Assembly: GCA_024710445.1 (NCBI GenBank)
Contig: JANJUT010000279.1
Span: 1 to 5,846, forward strand
Origin: Thiobacillus sp.
GTDB lineage: Bacteria; Pseudomonadota; Gammaproteobacteria; Burkholderiales; Thiobacillaceae
Length of the DNA stretch: 5,846 nucleotides
Direction: 5' to 3'
Shown: piece by piece, positions 1 to 5,846 of the stretch
How the letters are laid out: the number at the start of each line of letters is the position of its first letter
How positions within the stretch are numbered: position 1 is the first letter of the stretch
The notes under the pieces: model-generated
What the model saw: the letters and a program-made list of their open reading frames with translations, nothing else
The model's database searches: none
What the model was told of the DNA's origin: nothing
Position numbers and translations under genes: made by a program

Positions 1-537
1 GTCATGCATGGCGGCCAGAAAACCACCATCATGCGCAATCAGAACCAGGACAACAACGTCAATCCGGCATTCGCCAAGACCTCGCGTAAATGCCCGCCTT
101 TCTGCATTCAGCCCGCCGAGTTGGCGCCTGGCGTGGAAACCATCGGTGAACTGGAAATCATCCATTACCTGAAGAAAATGAGTGATGGCGATGCAAGCAT
201 CATGGTCGTCGATTCCCGTACCCCGGACTGGGTTGCGAAAGGCACGATTCCCGGTGCAGTCAACATTCCATGGGACAAGCTCAACATCGGCAAATCCGAC
301 CCCCTCACCGTCCAGGAAATCCTCGAGAAGAGTTTTGGCGTCAAGAGCCAGGACGGCTTCTACATGTTCGACAATGCCAAGACAGTCGTCATGTTCTGCA
401 ATGGCCCCTGGTGTGGCCAGTCGCCGACCAACATCAAGGGCCTGCTGAAAATCGGCTACCCGGCAGATAAAATCAAGTGGTACCGGGGTGGCATGCAGGA
501 TTGGGAAGTGCTCGGTCTGACCACCGTCAAGCCTTAA
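1..537 (+). CDS. Rhodanese-like domain protein, copy 1 (5' end outside window)
   Basis: The reading frame is open from the first base to TAA at 535-537, giving 178 visible residues. It aligns without gaps to the complete downstream copy from that protein's residue 50 onward, so about 49 N-terminal residues, probably including a signal peptide, are likely missing. Seen: a CPPFC cysteine pair near the start of the visible part, the rhodanese hallmark DSRTPDW followed by GTIPGAVNIPW, the catalytic loop FCNGPWCGQS with the presumed nucleophilic Cys at codon 397-399, and the closing WYRGGMQDW. Rhodaneses move sulfane sulfur from donors such as thiosulfate or persulfides onto a cysteine and then to an acceptor; the substrate here is unknown. 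The loop departs from the classical CxxGxR form, with a second Cys in the Arg position, so thiol redox or persulfide chemistry is as plausible as thiosulfate sulfurtransfer. It is probably co-transcribed with copy 2, which begins 38 nt later. Family assignment is firm, function is not. Confidence 0.9.
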   Translation, partial: VMHGGQKTTIMRNQNQDNNVNPAFAKTSRKCPPFCIQPAELAPGVETIGELEIIHYLKKMSDGDASIMVVDSRTPDWVAKGTIPGAVNIPWDKLNIGKSDPLTVQEILEKSFGVKSQDGFYMFDNAKTVVMFCNGPWCGQSPTNIKGLLKIGYPADKIKWYRGGMQDWEVLGLTTVKP

Positions 538-560
538 ACTGATTTGAACCCATAACCATT

Positions 561-566
561 AGAGGA
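561..566 (+). promoter_or_regulatory. Shine-Dalgarno deciding the start of rhodanese copy 2
   Basis: AGAGGA sits 9 nt before ATG 576 and directly abuts ATG 567. The spacing selects 576 as the start, which also gives a normal-length lipoprotein signal peptide beginning MKTTLLKLSG. Confidence 0.7.
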
Positions 567-575
567 ATGACACAC

Positions 576-1265
576 ATGAAAACCACCCTGCTCAAGCTTT
601 CCGGTCTTGCCCTGGCACTGGCCGTCACGATGGGAACATCGGGCTGTGCCACCACTGACACCGCCGCCACGCCCGACAAACCGCTGGAAGTCGCCCTCAC
701 CGCAGGCCTGTCCTCTGTCGATGTCATGCATGGTGGCCAGAAAGCCACCATCATGCGCGACCAGAACCAGGACAACAACATCAATCCGGCATTCGCCAAG
801 ACTTCGCGCAAATGCCCGCCGTTCTGCATTCAGCCTGCCGTGCTGGCCCCCGGCGTGCAGACCGTCGGTGAACTGGAAGTCATCCACTACCTGAAGAAAA
901 TGAGTGATGGCGATACAAGCATCATGGTTGTCGATTCCCGTACCCCGGACTGGGTCGAGAAAGGCACAATCCCAGGTGCAGTCAATATTCCATGGGACAA
1001 GCTCAACATCGGCAAGTCCGATCCGCTCACCGTTCAGGAAATCCTTGAGAAGAGTTTTGGCGTCAAGAGCCAGGACGGCTTCTACATGTTCGACAATGCC
1101 AAGACAGTCGTCATGTTCTGCAACGGCCAATGGTGTGGCCAGTCGCCGACCAACATCAAGGGCCTGCTGAAAATCGGCTACCCGGCAGACAAAATCAAGT
1201 GGTACCGGGGCGGTATGCAGGAATGGTCAGCGCTTGGCCTGACCACCGTCAAACCGGCAAAATGA
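576..1265 (+). CDS. Rhodanese-like lipoprotein, copy 2
   Basis: This encodes 229 residues. ATG 576 is preferred over the in-frame ATG 567 because the Shine-Dalgarno AGAGGA (561-566) lies 9 nt before 576 but touches 567. The N-terminus has Lys2 and Lys7, a hydrophobic stretch (about 8-20) and a lipobox-like TSGC ending at Cys24. This predicts cleavage by signal peptidase II and lipid anchoring; Ala at +2 gives no inner-membrane retention signal, so outer-membrane sorting is expected. A polar linker follows, then C80-PPF-C84 and a rhodanese domain (about 90-225) with D120-S-R122, GTIPGAVNIPW, the loop C182-NGQW-C187-GQS and Y210-RGGMQ. The position usually held by Arg in CxxGxR is Cys187, which could form a disulfide or exchange persulfide with Cys182. 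It differs from copy 1 at 13 of 177 aligned residues, including Q for P in the catalytic loop. The likely role is sulfur or thiol transfer in the periplasm; the real substrate cannot be read from sequence. A strong terminator follows the stop. Confidence 0.93.
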   Translation: MKTTLLKLSGLALALAVTMGTSGCATTDTAATPDKPLEVALTAGLSSVDVMHGGQKATIMRDQNQDNNINPAFAKTSRKCPPFCIQPAVLAPGVQTVGELEVIHYLKKMSDGDTSIMVVDSRTPDWVEKGTIPGAVNIPWDKLNIGKSDPLTVQEILEKSFGVKSQDGFYMFDNAKTVVMFCNGQWCGQSPTNIKGLLKIGYPADKIKWYRGGMQEWSALGLTTVKPAK

Positions 1266-1272
1266 AGTAACA

Positions 1273-1318
1273 GCAACCAATAAAAAACGGGGCTCACGCC
1301 CCGTTTTTTATTGGTTGC
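1273..1318 (+). terminator. Strong intrinsic terminator after the rhodanese pair
   Basis: A perfect 21-bp inverted repeat has arms at 1273-1293 and 1298-1318 around the 4-nt loop TCAC. The GC core CGGGGC/GCCCCG is flanked by six A on the 5' side and six T on the 3' side, so the hairpin can terminate transcription from either direction. It begins 7 nt after the stop codon of the second rhodanese gene and separates that unit from the downstream DUF924 gene, which therefore needs its own promoter. Confidence 0.93.
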
Positions 1319-1404
1319 AACAAATGGACAAGCGGCCGGTCATACAGGCTCTATTCCAGACCGACTCCCCGCATTATTCAACTGACATGCTTTTCAAATC
1401 ATCC

Positions 1405-2007
1405 ATGACGACACAAGCTGAAACCGTACTCAACTTCTGGTTTGGCCCAGCGGGTAACGCGACAGGGATTGCCGGGCGGCAACGCAAACTGTGGTTCGGC
1501 AAATCAGCGGCAAACGATCAGGCGGTGGCCGGACAATTCGCTGCCACGCTACTGGCGGCGGCGGCAGGTCAGCTTGACCATTGGTCCAGCACGCCACGCG
1601 GGCGATTGGCGCTGATCATCGTGCTGGACCAGTTTCCACACCATATTCATCGCAACCAGGCCCAGGCATTTGCCACGGATCCACGAGCGCTAACCTTGTG
1701 TCTGGACGCGCTGACTGCAGGCGAGGACCGGCAACTTGAGCCCATCGAACGGGTGTTTCTGTATCTGCCGCTGGAGCACGCCGAATCGAATGCCATGCAG
1801 GAGCGATCTGTTCTGCTGTTTGAAAAACTGGCGCATGAGGCCACGGTGGGTGAGCGCGCCCTGTTCGACGATTTTCTGGACTATGCGCGCAAGCATCGCC
1901 ACGTGGTGGCGCGCTTCGGGCGCTTTCCGCATCGCAACGCCATCCTGGGCCGCCCCTCCACGGATGAGGAACTTGAGTTTCTGGAACAGCCCGGCTCGCG
2001 CTTCTAG
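1405..2007 (+). CDS. DUF924 family protein
   Basis: This is a 200-residue cytoplasmic-looking protein with no signal peptide or membrane segment. Family signatures appear in order: VLNFWFG at residues 8-14, a WF segment soon after, LIIVLDQFP ending at P78 followed by a conserved-type Arg83, AFATD ending at D92, [11 protein letters not shown] at 118-128, and RNAILGR at 177-183 near the C-terminus. This matches the DUF924 family (TPR-like alpha-helical fold), whose biochemical role is not established, so no function is assigned. The frame is open back to ATG 1315, with further ATGs at 1324 and 1387. ATG 1405 is chosen because family members begin only a few residues before the FWFG motif and because 1315 lies inside the upstream terminator. 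No clear Shine-Dalgarno precedes 1405 or 1387, so the start is the least certain part. The stop is 65 nt before the preferred metG start. Confidence 0.88.
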   Translation: MTTQAETVLNFWFGPAGNATGIAGRQRKLWFGKSAANDQAVAGQFAATLLAAAAGQLDHWSSTPRGRLALIIVLDQFPHHIHRNQAQAFATDPRALTLCLDALTAGEDRQLEPIERVFLYLPLEHAESNAMQERSVLLFEKLAHEATVGERALFDDFLDYARKHRHVVARFGRFPHRNAILGRPSTDEELEFLEQPGSRF

Positions 2008-2028
2008 CCGGTACTCATGCCCTGCAGG

Positions 2029-2034
2029 TAAAAT
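2029..2034 (+). promoter_or_regulatory. Possible -10 element upstream of metG
   Basis: TAAAAT matches five of six bases of the sigma-70 -10 consensus and lies 38 nt before ATG 2073, in the short gap after the DUF924 gene. No convincing -35 box is found 16-18 bp upstream, so metG may instead be read through from the DUF924 gene. Confidence 0.25.
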
Positions 2035-2072
2035 GGCGGATTCTTGTGCCCACCGGGTTTCCCCTGCTGTCC

Positions 2073-4115
2073 ATGCCCCGCCAAATCCTCGTCACCTCCG
2101 CCCTGCCCTACGCCAACGGCAGCATCCACCTCGGCCATCTGGTCGAATACATCCAGACCGATATCTGGGTGCGATTCCAGAAAATGCAGGGGCACGATTG
2201 CCGCTACATGTGTGCCGACGACACCCATGGCACGGCGATCATGCTGCGTGCGGAAAAGGAAGGCATCACCCCGGAAACCCTGATCGGCCGGGTGTGGGAC
2301 GAACACACGCGTGACTTCGCCGGCTTCAACATCGGTTTCGATCATTACTATTCGACGCATTCGGACGAGAATCGCGACCTGGCCTCGACCATTTATCTGC
2401 GCCTGCAGGAAGCCGGCCTGATCGACGTCAAGACCATCGCCCAACTCTATGATCCGGTGAAAAACCTGTTCCTGCCGGACCGCTTCATCAAGGGCGAGTG
2501 CCCCAAGTGCGGCGCGGCGGACCAGTACGGCGATAACTGCGAGGTGTGTGGTGCGACTTACAGCCCGACCGAACTGAAGAACCCGGTGTCGGCCGTGTCG
2601 GGCGCAACACCTGTGCACAAGGATTCCGAGCACTACTTCTTCAAGCTCGGCGCGTGCGAAGCCTTCCTGCGCGAGTGGACTACCTCGGGCGCGCTGCAGG
2701 CTGAAGCCGCCAACAAGATGCAGGAATGGTTCGCGTCGGGTCTCAACAACTGGGATATCAGCCGCGACGCACCTTACTTCGGCTTTGAAATTCCCAACGC
2801 GCCGGGCAAATATTTTTACGTGTGGCTGGACGCACCAGTAGGCTACATGGCGAGCTTCGCCAGATACGCCAAGGACAACGGCCTTGATTTCAACGACTGG
2901 TGGGGACCCGAATCCAAAACCGAACTGGTGCATTTCATCGGCAAGGACATCCTGTATTTCCACGCCCTGTTCTGGCCGGCGATGCTGAAATACTCCGGCC
3001 ACCGGTTGCCTACGGCGGTTTACGCACACGGCTTTTTGACCGTAAACGGCCAGAAGATGTCGAAGTCGCGCGGCACCTTCATCACCGCCGACAGCTATCT
3101 GGCGCAGGGCCTCAACCCCGAATGGCTGCGCTATTACTACGCCGCCAAGCTCAACGGCACGATGGAAGACATCGATCTCAACCTCGACGATTTCGTCGCA
3201 CGGGTGAACTCGGATCTGGTCGGCAAGTTCATCAACATCGCCAGCCGCACCGCCGGTTTCATCCACAAGAAATTCGACGGCATGCTTGCCGATGGCGTGA
3301 CCAACATCGAACTCGTCGGCGAGTTCCAGTCCGCTGCCGGCTCGATCGCCGCGCATTATGAATCACGCGACTTTGCCAAGGCGCTGCGCGAGATCATGGC
3401 GCTAGCCGACCGCGCCAACCAGTATGTGGCCGACGAAAAACCCTGGGAACTGGCCAAGAAAGACGAGGCAGTGTACCGCCTGCATGAAGTCTGCACGGTC
3501 TCGCTAAATTGCTTCCGACTGCTAACCTTGTATCTCAAGCCGGTGCTACCCAAACTTGCCGAACAGGTCGAGGCTTTTCTCAACATCGAACCGCTGACCT
3601 GGGACGACGCGCAAAGCCTGTTCATCCGCCACCGCATCAACGAGTACAGCCATCTTATGACCCGCATCGACCCCAAATCCATCGAAGCCATGGTAGACGC
3701 CAACAAGCAGAATCTTGAGCCAACAGCCGCGCCAACGCCCGCCCGCCATGCCGAAGCCCAGGTCAACGCAGCCCATCCGGTTGCCGACACCATCAGCATC
3801 GACGATTTCAGCAAGATCGACCTGCGCATCGCGCGCATTGCCAACGCCGAACACATCGAAGGCGCAGACAAACTGCTGCGCCTCACGCTCGACCTCGGCG
3901 ACCTCGGCACGCGCCAGGTGTTTGCCGGCATCAAGTCGGCCTACGCACCCGAAGCCCTGATCGGCCGCCTCACCGTCATGGTCGCCAATCTGGCGCCACG
4001 CAAGATGAAATTCGGCATGAGCGAAGGCATGGTGCTGGCCGCTTCCGGCAGCGAGCCGGGCCTGTTCATCCTGTCGCCGGACCACGGCGCCCAGCCCGGC
4101 ATGAAAGTGAAGTAA
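2073..4115 (+). CDS. metG: Methionyl-tRNA synthetase (MetRS)
   Basis: This cytoplasmic class I aminoacyl-tRNA synthetase charges tRNA-Met and initiator tRNA with methionine using ATP. The protein has 680 residues, the length of the long bacterial form (E. coli about 677). The class I signature HLGH is at 19-22. A zinc knuckle with Cys143, Cys146, Cys156 and Cys159 lies in the connective insertion, and KMSKS is at 328-332. The anticodon-binding helical domain runs from about 380 to 540, with Asn388, Arg392 and Trp458 aligning by position with the anticodon-contacting N391, R395 and W461 of E. coli. A C-terminal EMAP-II/Trbp111-like tRNA-binding dimerisation domain follows at about 577-680 after an Ala/Pro-rich linker. 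All catalytic motifs are intact. ATG 2073 is chosen because [16 protein letters not shown] matches the usual N-terminus. An in-frame GTG at 2046 would add nine residues and has a better ribosome-binding match (GGCGGA, 2035-2040). The acylphosphatase gene follows after 7 nt. Confidence 0.98.
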   Translation: MPRQILVTSALPYANGSIHLGHLVEYIQTDIWVRFQKMQGHDCRYMCADDTHGTAIMLRAEKEGITPETLIGRVWDEHTRDFAGFNIGFDHYYSTHSDENRDLASTIYLRLQEAGLIDVKTIAQLYDPVKNLFLPDRFIKGECPKCGAADQYGDNCEVCGATYSPTELKNPVSAVSGATPVHKDSEHYFFKLGACEAFLREWTTSGALQAEAANKMQEWFASGLNNWDISRDAPYFGFEIPNAPGKYFYVWLDAPVGYMASFARYAKDNGLDFNDWWGPESKTELVHFIGKDILYFHALFWPAMLKYSGHRLPTAVYAHGFLTVNGQKMSKSRGTFITADSYLAQGLNPEWLRYYYAAKLNGTMEDIDLNLDDFVARVNSDLVGKFINIASRTAGFIHKKFDGMLADGVTNIELVGEFQSAAGSIAAHYESRDFAKALREIMALADRANQYVADEKPWELAKKDEAVYRLHEVCTVSLNCFRLLTLYLKPVLPKLAEQVEAFLNIEPLTWDDAQSLFIRHRINEYSHLMTRIDPKSIEAMVDANKQNLEPTAAPTPARHAEAQVNAAHPVADTISIDDFSKIDLRIARIANAEHIEGADKLLRLTLDLGDLGTRQVFAGIKSAYAPEALIGRLTVMVANLAPRKMKFGMSEGMVLAASGSEPGLFILSPDHGAQPGMKVK

Positions 4116-4122
4116 ATCGCCG

Positions 4123-4398
4123 GTGGCCACATTCCACCTCAAAATCCAGGGCCGCGTGCAGGGCGTGTGGTTTCGTGAATCCATGCGCCGCGAAGCCGAA
4201 CGCCTGGGTGTCAATGGCTGGGTCTGCAATCGGTCGGATGGTTCAGTGGAAGCCACGGTTCAGGGGGCAACTGATGCAGTCAACGCCTTGATCGAATGGG
4301 CTCACTCGGGCCCACCGCTCGCGCAGGTACAGCAGGTTGTCCAGACAGCCGTCGTGACGCAGGACCTATTCAGCACTTTCGAGAAACGGGCTGCATAA
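4123..4398 (+). CDS. acyP: Acylphosphatase
   Basis: This is a 91-residue protein, the typical size of a single-domain acylphosphatase, a small ferredoxin-like fold that hydrolyses carboxyl-phosphate bonds (acetyl phosphate, carbamoyl phosphate, 1,3-bisphosphoglycerate). Both family signatures are intact: GRVQGVWFR at 10-18 supplies the phosphate-binding loop and catalytic Arg18, and [13 protein letters not shown] at 32-44 supplies the catalytic Asn36. Cys35 replaces the common Arg before that Asn, an ordinary variation. Translation starts at GTG 4123, only 7 nt after the metG stop, with no strong Shine-Dalgarno, which suggests co-transcription and coupling to metG translation. No other start gives a full N-terminal strand. 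No + strand intrinsic terminator is evident after the stop. The physiological role of bacterial acylphosphatases is poorly defined; control of acyl-phosphate levels is the general inference. Confidence 0.95.
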   Translation: MATFHLKIQGRVQGVWFRESMRREAERLGVNGWVCNRSDGSVEATVQGATDAVNALIEWAHSGPPLAQVQQVVQTAVVTQDLFSTFEKRAA

Positions 4399-4437
4399 AA
4401 CCAGGCGCTCATACGGGCGTCAACAAAGCACTCAGGC

Positions 4438-4468
4438 AAAAAAAAGCCCGACTCGTTTGAGTCGGGCT
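4438..4468 (-). terminator. Intrinsic terminator acting on - strand transcripts
   Basis: Perfect 10-bp arms at 4445-4454 and 4459-4468 enclose a 4-nt loop. Read on the - strand the stem is AGCCCGACTC/GAGTCGGGCT followed by an unbroken run of seven further U (4444-4438). On the + strand the hairpin is followed by GAATATCC with no T-run, so it is directional. It would end the candidate small RNA and any dnaE read-through, and prevent - strand transcription from running into the acylphosphatase and metG genes. Confidence 0.85.
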
Positions 4469-4538
4469 GAATATCCACCAAAGGAGGAGGATTGGAGGAG
4501 ACAACACCTATGCGCCATTGCGGCCACATCAGCGTTAT
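4438..4538 (-). ncRNA. Candidate small RNA with anti-Shine-Dalgarno hairpin loop
   Basis: Predicted from structure, not recognised as a named family. Read on the - strand from about 4538 down to 4438 (roughly 100 nt; the 5' end is an estimate), the segment contains three elements. A small hairpin in 4514-4525 has a GCC/GGC stem with a GCAAU loop. A second hairpin has arms 4492-4499 and 4474-4481, pairing at 7 of 8 positions with one U-U mismatch, and presents the 10-nt loop UCCUCCUCCU (4482-4491). The intrinsic terminator follows. A further CUCCUCC begins in the 5' arm, so the RNA carries two overlapping anti-SD stretches. C-rich loops of this kind in some alphaproteobacterial sRNAs bind ribosome-binding sites of target mRNAs and repress translation; a similar role here is inference. 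Upstream lie an AT-rich element and TTGACA. The segment could instead be the 3' untranslated region of dnaE, processed or not. Confidence 0.45.
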
Positions 4539-4562
4539 AAGCATCTTCTAATATAACGTTAT
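4533..4562. repeat. Palindrome ATAACGTTAT with an outlying half-site, possible operator
   Basis: ATAACGTTAT at 4553-4562 is a perfect 10-bp palindrome. A further CGTTATA at 4533-4539 is the inverted copy of TATAACG at 4552-4558, separated by 12 bp. Both sit between the TTGACA box and the predicted 5' end of the - strand small RNA, the usual place for repressor or activator sites. No specific regulator is recognised. Confidence 0.35.
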
Positions 4563-4590
4563 GCCTGTCAACAAGTTTTTAACAAAAAAG
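4545..4590 (-). promoter_or_regulatory. Candidate promoter for the - strand small RNA
   Basis: A perfect -35 box TTGACA (4571-4566 read on the - strand) is preceded by an A/T-rich stretch with T6 and A5 runs (4590-4572) resembling an UP element. The -10 is ambiguous: TAGAAG at 4550-4545 has a short 15-bp spacer and four of six consensus matches, while TATATT (4555-4550) is only 10 bp from the -35. The spacer holds the palindrome ATAACGTTAT. The poor -10 suggests either an activator-dependent promoter or a chance TTGACA. Confidence 0.35.
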
Positions 4591-4639
4591 CCTGAATTGG
4601 TACGATTATTCCAACGCCTCAATTGCCTAAACGCCACAC

Positions 4640-5846
4640 TCAGTAAATAACGCTCACCGCCTCGGGCTTCAGCCACCCCCCAAGCGACTCAAGCAGGCGG
4701 TCATCCAGTCTCACCTTCCAGTCATCGCCCAAACGTACCCGACAGCGCGCATGCGGAGTACGGTAATCCACCCACACCGGGCAGCCATCTTCCTGCACCT
4801 TGTAGGGCGCAAGCAATTCCGCCAGCTTGCGGCCACTATCGGGTTGGGGCTGGCACTGGCCATTGCACGCCAGTTGCAAGCCCTGGGCAAACCGGGTGCG
4901 TGCACCGGCCAGATCGTAGATCTTTTCCGCCGTGACCCGGACGCCACCCGAATAATCATCGCGGTTGACCTTGCCTTCGATGATCAGCAGCGCGTCATCC
5001 TTTAACAGGTGCCGGTTCTGCTCGTAAAGTTCGTTGAAAATCACAACCTCGACCTGCGCCGTCACGTCATCCAGCAACAGAATCAGCATCTTGCCGCGCC
5101 GCGTCATCTGGGTGCGCAGCGACACCGCGATACCGGCCAGCATCACCGGATCACGCGAGGGCTCCAGACTGTCGAGCTGTTTCTTGGCAAAGCTCGACAC
5201 TTCAGCCAGATAGGAAGTGAACGGATGGCCACTGAAGAAATATCCCAAGGCGGATTTTTCCTGCTGCAGTTTTTCCTGATCCGACCAGACCGGCACGTCG
5301 ACCAGATCTTCGCCGCCATCCAAGGCCTCGCCGAACAGGCCAACCTGCCCGCCGCTACGCGCGACGCGGTCGGCAGTTTCCAGTGCAGCGGCAACCGAAG
5401 CCATCAGGCTGGCACGGTGATCGTTGATTTGATCGAATGCTCCTGCCTTCACCAGCGCTTCGAGCACACGGCGGTTCAGATAACGCTTGTCGACCCGGCG
5501 AGTCAGGTCAAACAAGCCTTTATAGGGGCCATTGACTTCACGTTCGGCGACGATCGCGCCAATTGCCGCCTCTCCGCTGCCCTTGATCGCCCCCAGCCCG
5601 TAACGGATTTCGGTCTTGCTGACGGGTTCGAAGCGATAGCCGGACTGATTGATGTCGGGCGGCAACAGCGTCATCCCGTTGGTGCGGTTGTCCTCGAAAA
5701 ACACGCGCACCTTGTCGGTATCCGACATTTCGGACGACATCGTCGCCGCCATGAACTCGGCCGGGTAATACGCCTTGAGCCAGGCCGTGTGATACGCGAT
5801 CAACGCATAGGCGGCCGAGTGCGACTTGTTGAAGCCGTATTCGGCA
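4640..5846 (-). CDS. dnaE: DNA polymerase III alpha subunit, C-terminal part (5' end outside window)
   Basis: This is the catalytic subunit of the replicative polymerase. The last 401 residues are visible, about a third of the usual roughly 1,160; the TGA stop is at 4642-4640. The frame stays open to the window edge, where it reads AEYGFNKSHSAAYAL followed by IAYHTAWLKAYYPAEFMAA, a highly conserved DnaE stretch. Downstream, in order, are the helix-hairpin-helix region around YLNRRVLEALVKAGAFD (about 5480-5430), the internal beta-clamp binding motif QVGLF (5347-5333; E. coli has QADMF), an OB-fold (about 5146-4912, beginning VMLAGIAVS and ending KIYDL), and the C-terminal tail domain, which in E. 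coli contacts tau. The polymerase active-site aspartates and the PHP domain are beyond the edge and cannot be checked. No frameshift or missing segment is seen in the visible part. It is convergent with the metG-acylphosphatase genes. Confidence 0.97.
   Translation of the reverse strand, partial: AEYGFNKSHSAAYALIAYHTAWLKAYYPAEFMAATMSSEMSDTDKVRVFFEDNRTNGMTLLPPDINQSGYRFEPVSKTEIRYGLGAIKGSGEAAIGAIVAEREVNGPYKGLFDLTRRVDKRYLNRRVLEALVKAGAFDQINDHRASLMASVAAALETADRVARSGGQVGLFGEALDGGEDLVDVPVWSDQEKLQQEKSALGYFFSGHPFTSYLAEVSSFAKKQLDSLEPSRDPVMLAGIAVSLRTQMTRRGKMLILLLDDVTAQVEVVIFNELYEQNRHLLKDDALLIIEGKVNRDDYSGGVRVTAEKIYDLAGARTRFAQGLQLACNGQCQPQPDSGRKLAELLAPYKVQEDGCPVWVDYRTPHARCRVRLGDDWKVRLDDRLLESLGGWLKPEAVSVIY

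Larger units (their letters stand above)
1..1256 (+). repeat. Tandem gene duplication, two units offset by 722 bp
   Basis: Bases 4-534 align to 726-1256 with no insertion or deletion. By hand count 45 of 531 bases differ, about 28 of them in synonymous changes, and 13 residues differ. The longest identical runs are 77 bp (325-401 against 1047-1123) and 59 bp (409-467 against 1131-1189), both over the catalytic region. Divergence is spread through the rest and at the extreme C-terminus (copy 2 adds Ala-Lys). This fits an old-to-moderate duplication under purifying selection, possibly with local gene conversion. The upstream extent of unit 1 is outside the window. Confidence 0.93.

Noticed and set aside
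534..1130. - strand open frame of 198 codons opposite rhodanese copy 2
   Set aside because: It mirrors the coding bias of the + strand gene, and the rhodanese frame has signal peptide, motifs and Shine-Dalgarno.
1321..1404. Promoter for the DUF924 gene
   Set aside because: One must exist after the strong terminator, but no pair of -35 and -10 boxes with acceptable spacing could be identified; TTGCAA at 1315-1320 and TCAAAT at 1394-1399 do not pair with suitable partners.
2004..3356. Long - strand open frame of 450 codons opposite metG
   Set aside because: It is antisense to metG, whose motifs are intact on the + strand. High-GC genes often leave such open shadows, and the product shows no recognised domain.
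3546..4256. - strand open frame of 236 codons opposite the 3' end of metG and the start of the acylphosphatase gene
   Set aside because: Same reasoning: it is antisense to two clear genes and has no domain signature.
4403..4420. Short GC-rich dyad (GGCGCTC ... GGGCG) after the acylphosphatase stop as a + strand terminator
   Set aside because: Pairing is poor and no T-run follows.
4302..4544. - strand ORF of 80 codons starting near 4544 and overlapping the acylphosphatase gene
   Set aside because: It runs straight through the intrinsic terminator and into the antisense of a firmly identified gene, its product has no recognisable domain, and no Shine-Dalgarno precedes it.
4584..4620. Possible intrinsic terminator immediately after dnaE (T6 on the - strand at 4589-4584)
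   Set aside because: The only nearby stem is TTGG/CCAA with a 10-nt loop, too weak to call; the T-run is more likely part of the AT-rich element before TTGACA.

Overview
The window looks like ordinary chromosome from a betaproteobacterium. The basis is residue-level resemblance of the MetG and DnaE segments to beta/gamma-proteobacterial homologues plus GC-rich codon use. A sulfur- or iron-oxidising Nitrosomonadales-type lineage is possible, but that finer placement is a guess. No mobile element, tRNA, rRNA or CRISPR array was seen.

Layout. (1) Positions 1-1265 hold two tandem rhodanese-domain genes on the + strand. The first is cut by the window edge. The second is complete and begins with a lipoprotein signal peptide. 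By hand alignment they share 164 of 177 residues and about 91% of bases over 531 nt. A perfect 21-bp inverted repeat with T and A tracts (1273-1318) ends this unit. (2) Positions 1405-4398 hold three + strand genes: a DUF924-family protein, methionyl-tRNA synthetase (metG) and a short acylphosphatase that starts 7 nt after metG. (3) Positions 4399-4639 are a 241-bp, partly AT-rich gap between convergent genes. (4) Positions 4640-5846 hold the C-terminal 401 residues of DnaE, the DNA polymerase III alpha subunit, on the - strand, cut by the right edge.

The most interesting part is the 4399-4639 gap. Read on the - strand it has the layout of an unannotated small RNA of roughly 100 nt. There is an AT-rich element and a perfect TTGACA box, then a 10-bp palindrome. 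Next comes a hairpin whose 10-nt loop reads UCCUCCUCCU (an anti-Shine-Dalgarno sequence), and finally a strong intrinsic terminator whose U-run lies only on this strand. C-rich anti-SD loops are known in regulatory RNAs of Alphaproteobacteria (for example the alpha-r14 family), so a post-transcriptional repressor is a reasonable inference. The -10 box is weak and no expression evidence is available here.

Apart from the tandem rhodanese pair, which probably acts on sulfur or thiol compounds outside the cytoplasm, the protein genes are housekeeping genes: translation (metG), small acyl-phosphate hydrolysis (acylphosphatase) and replication (dnaE).
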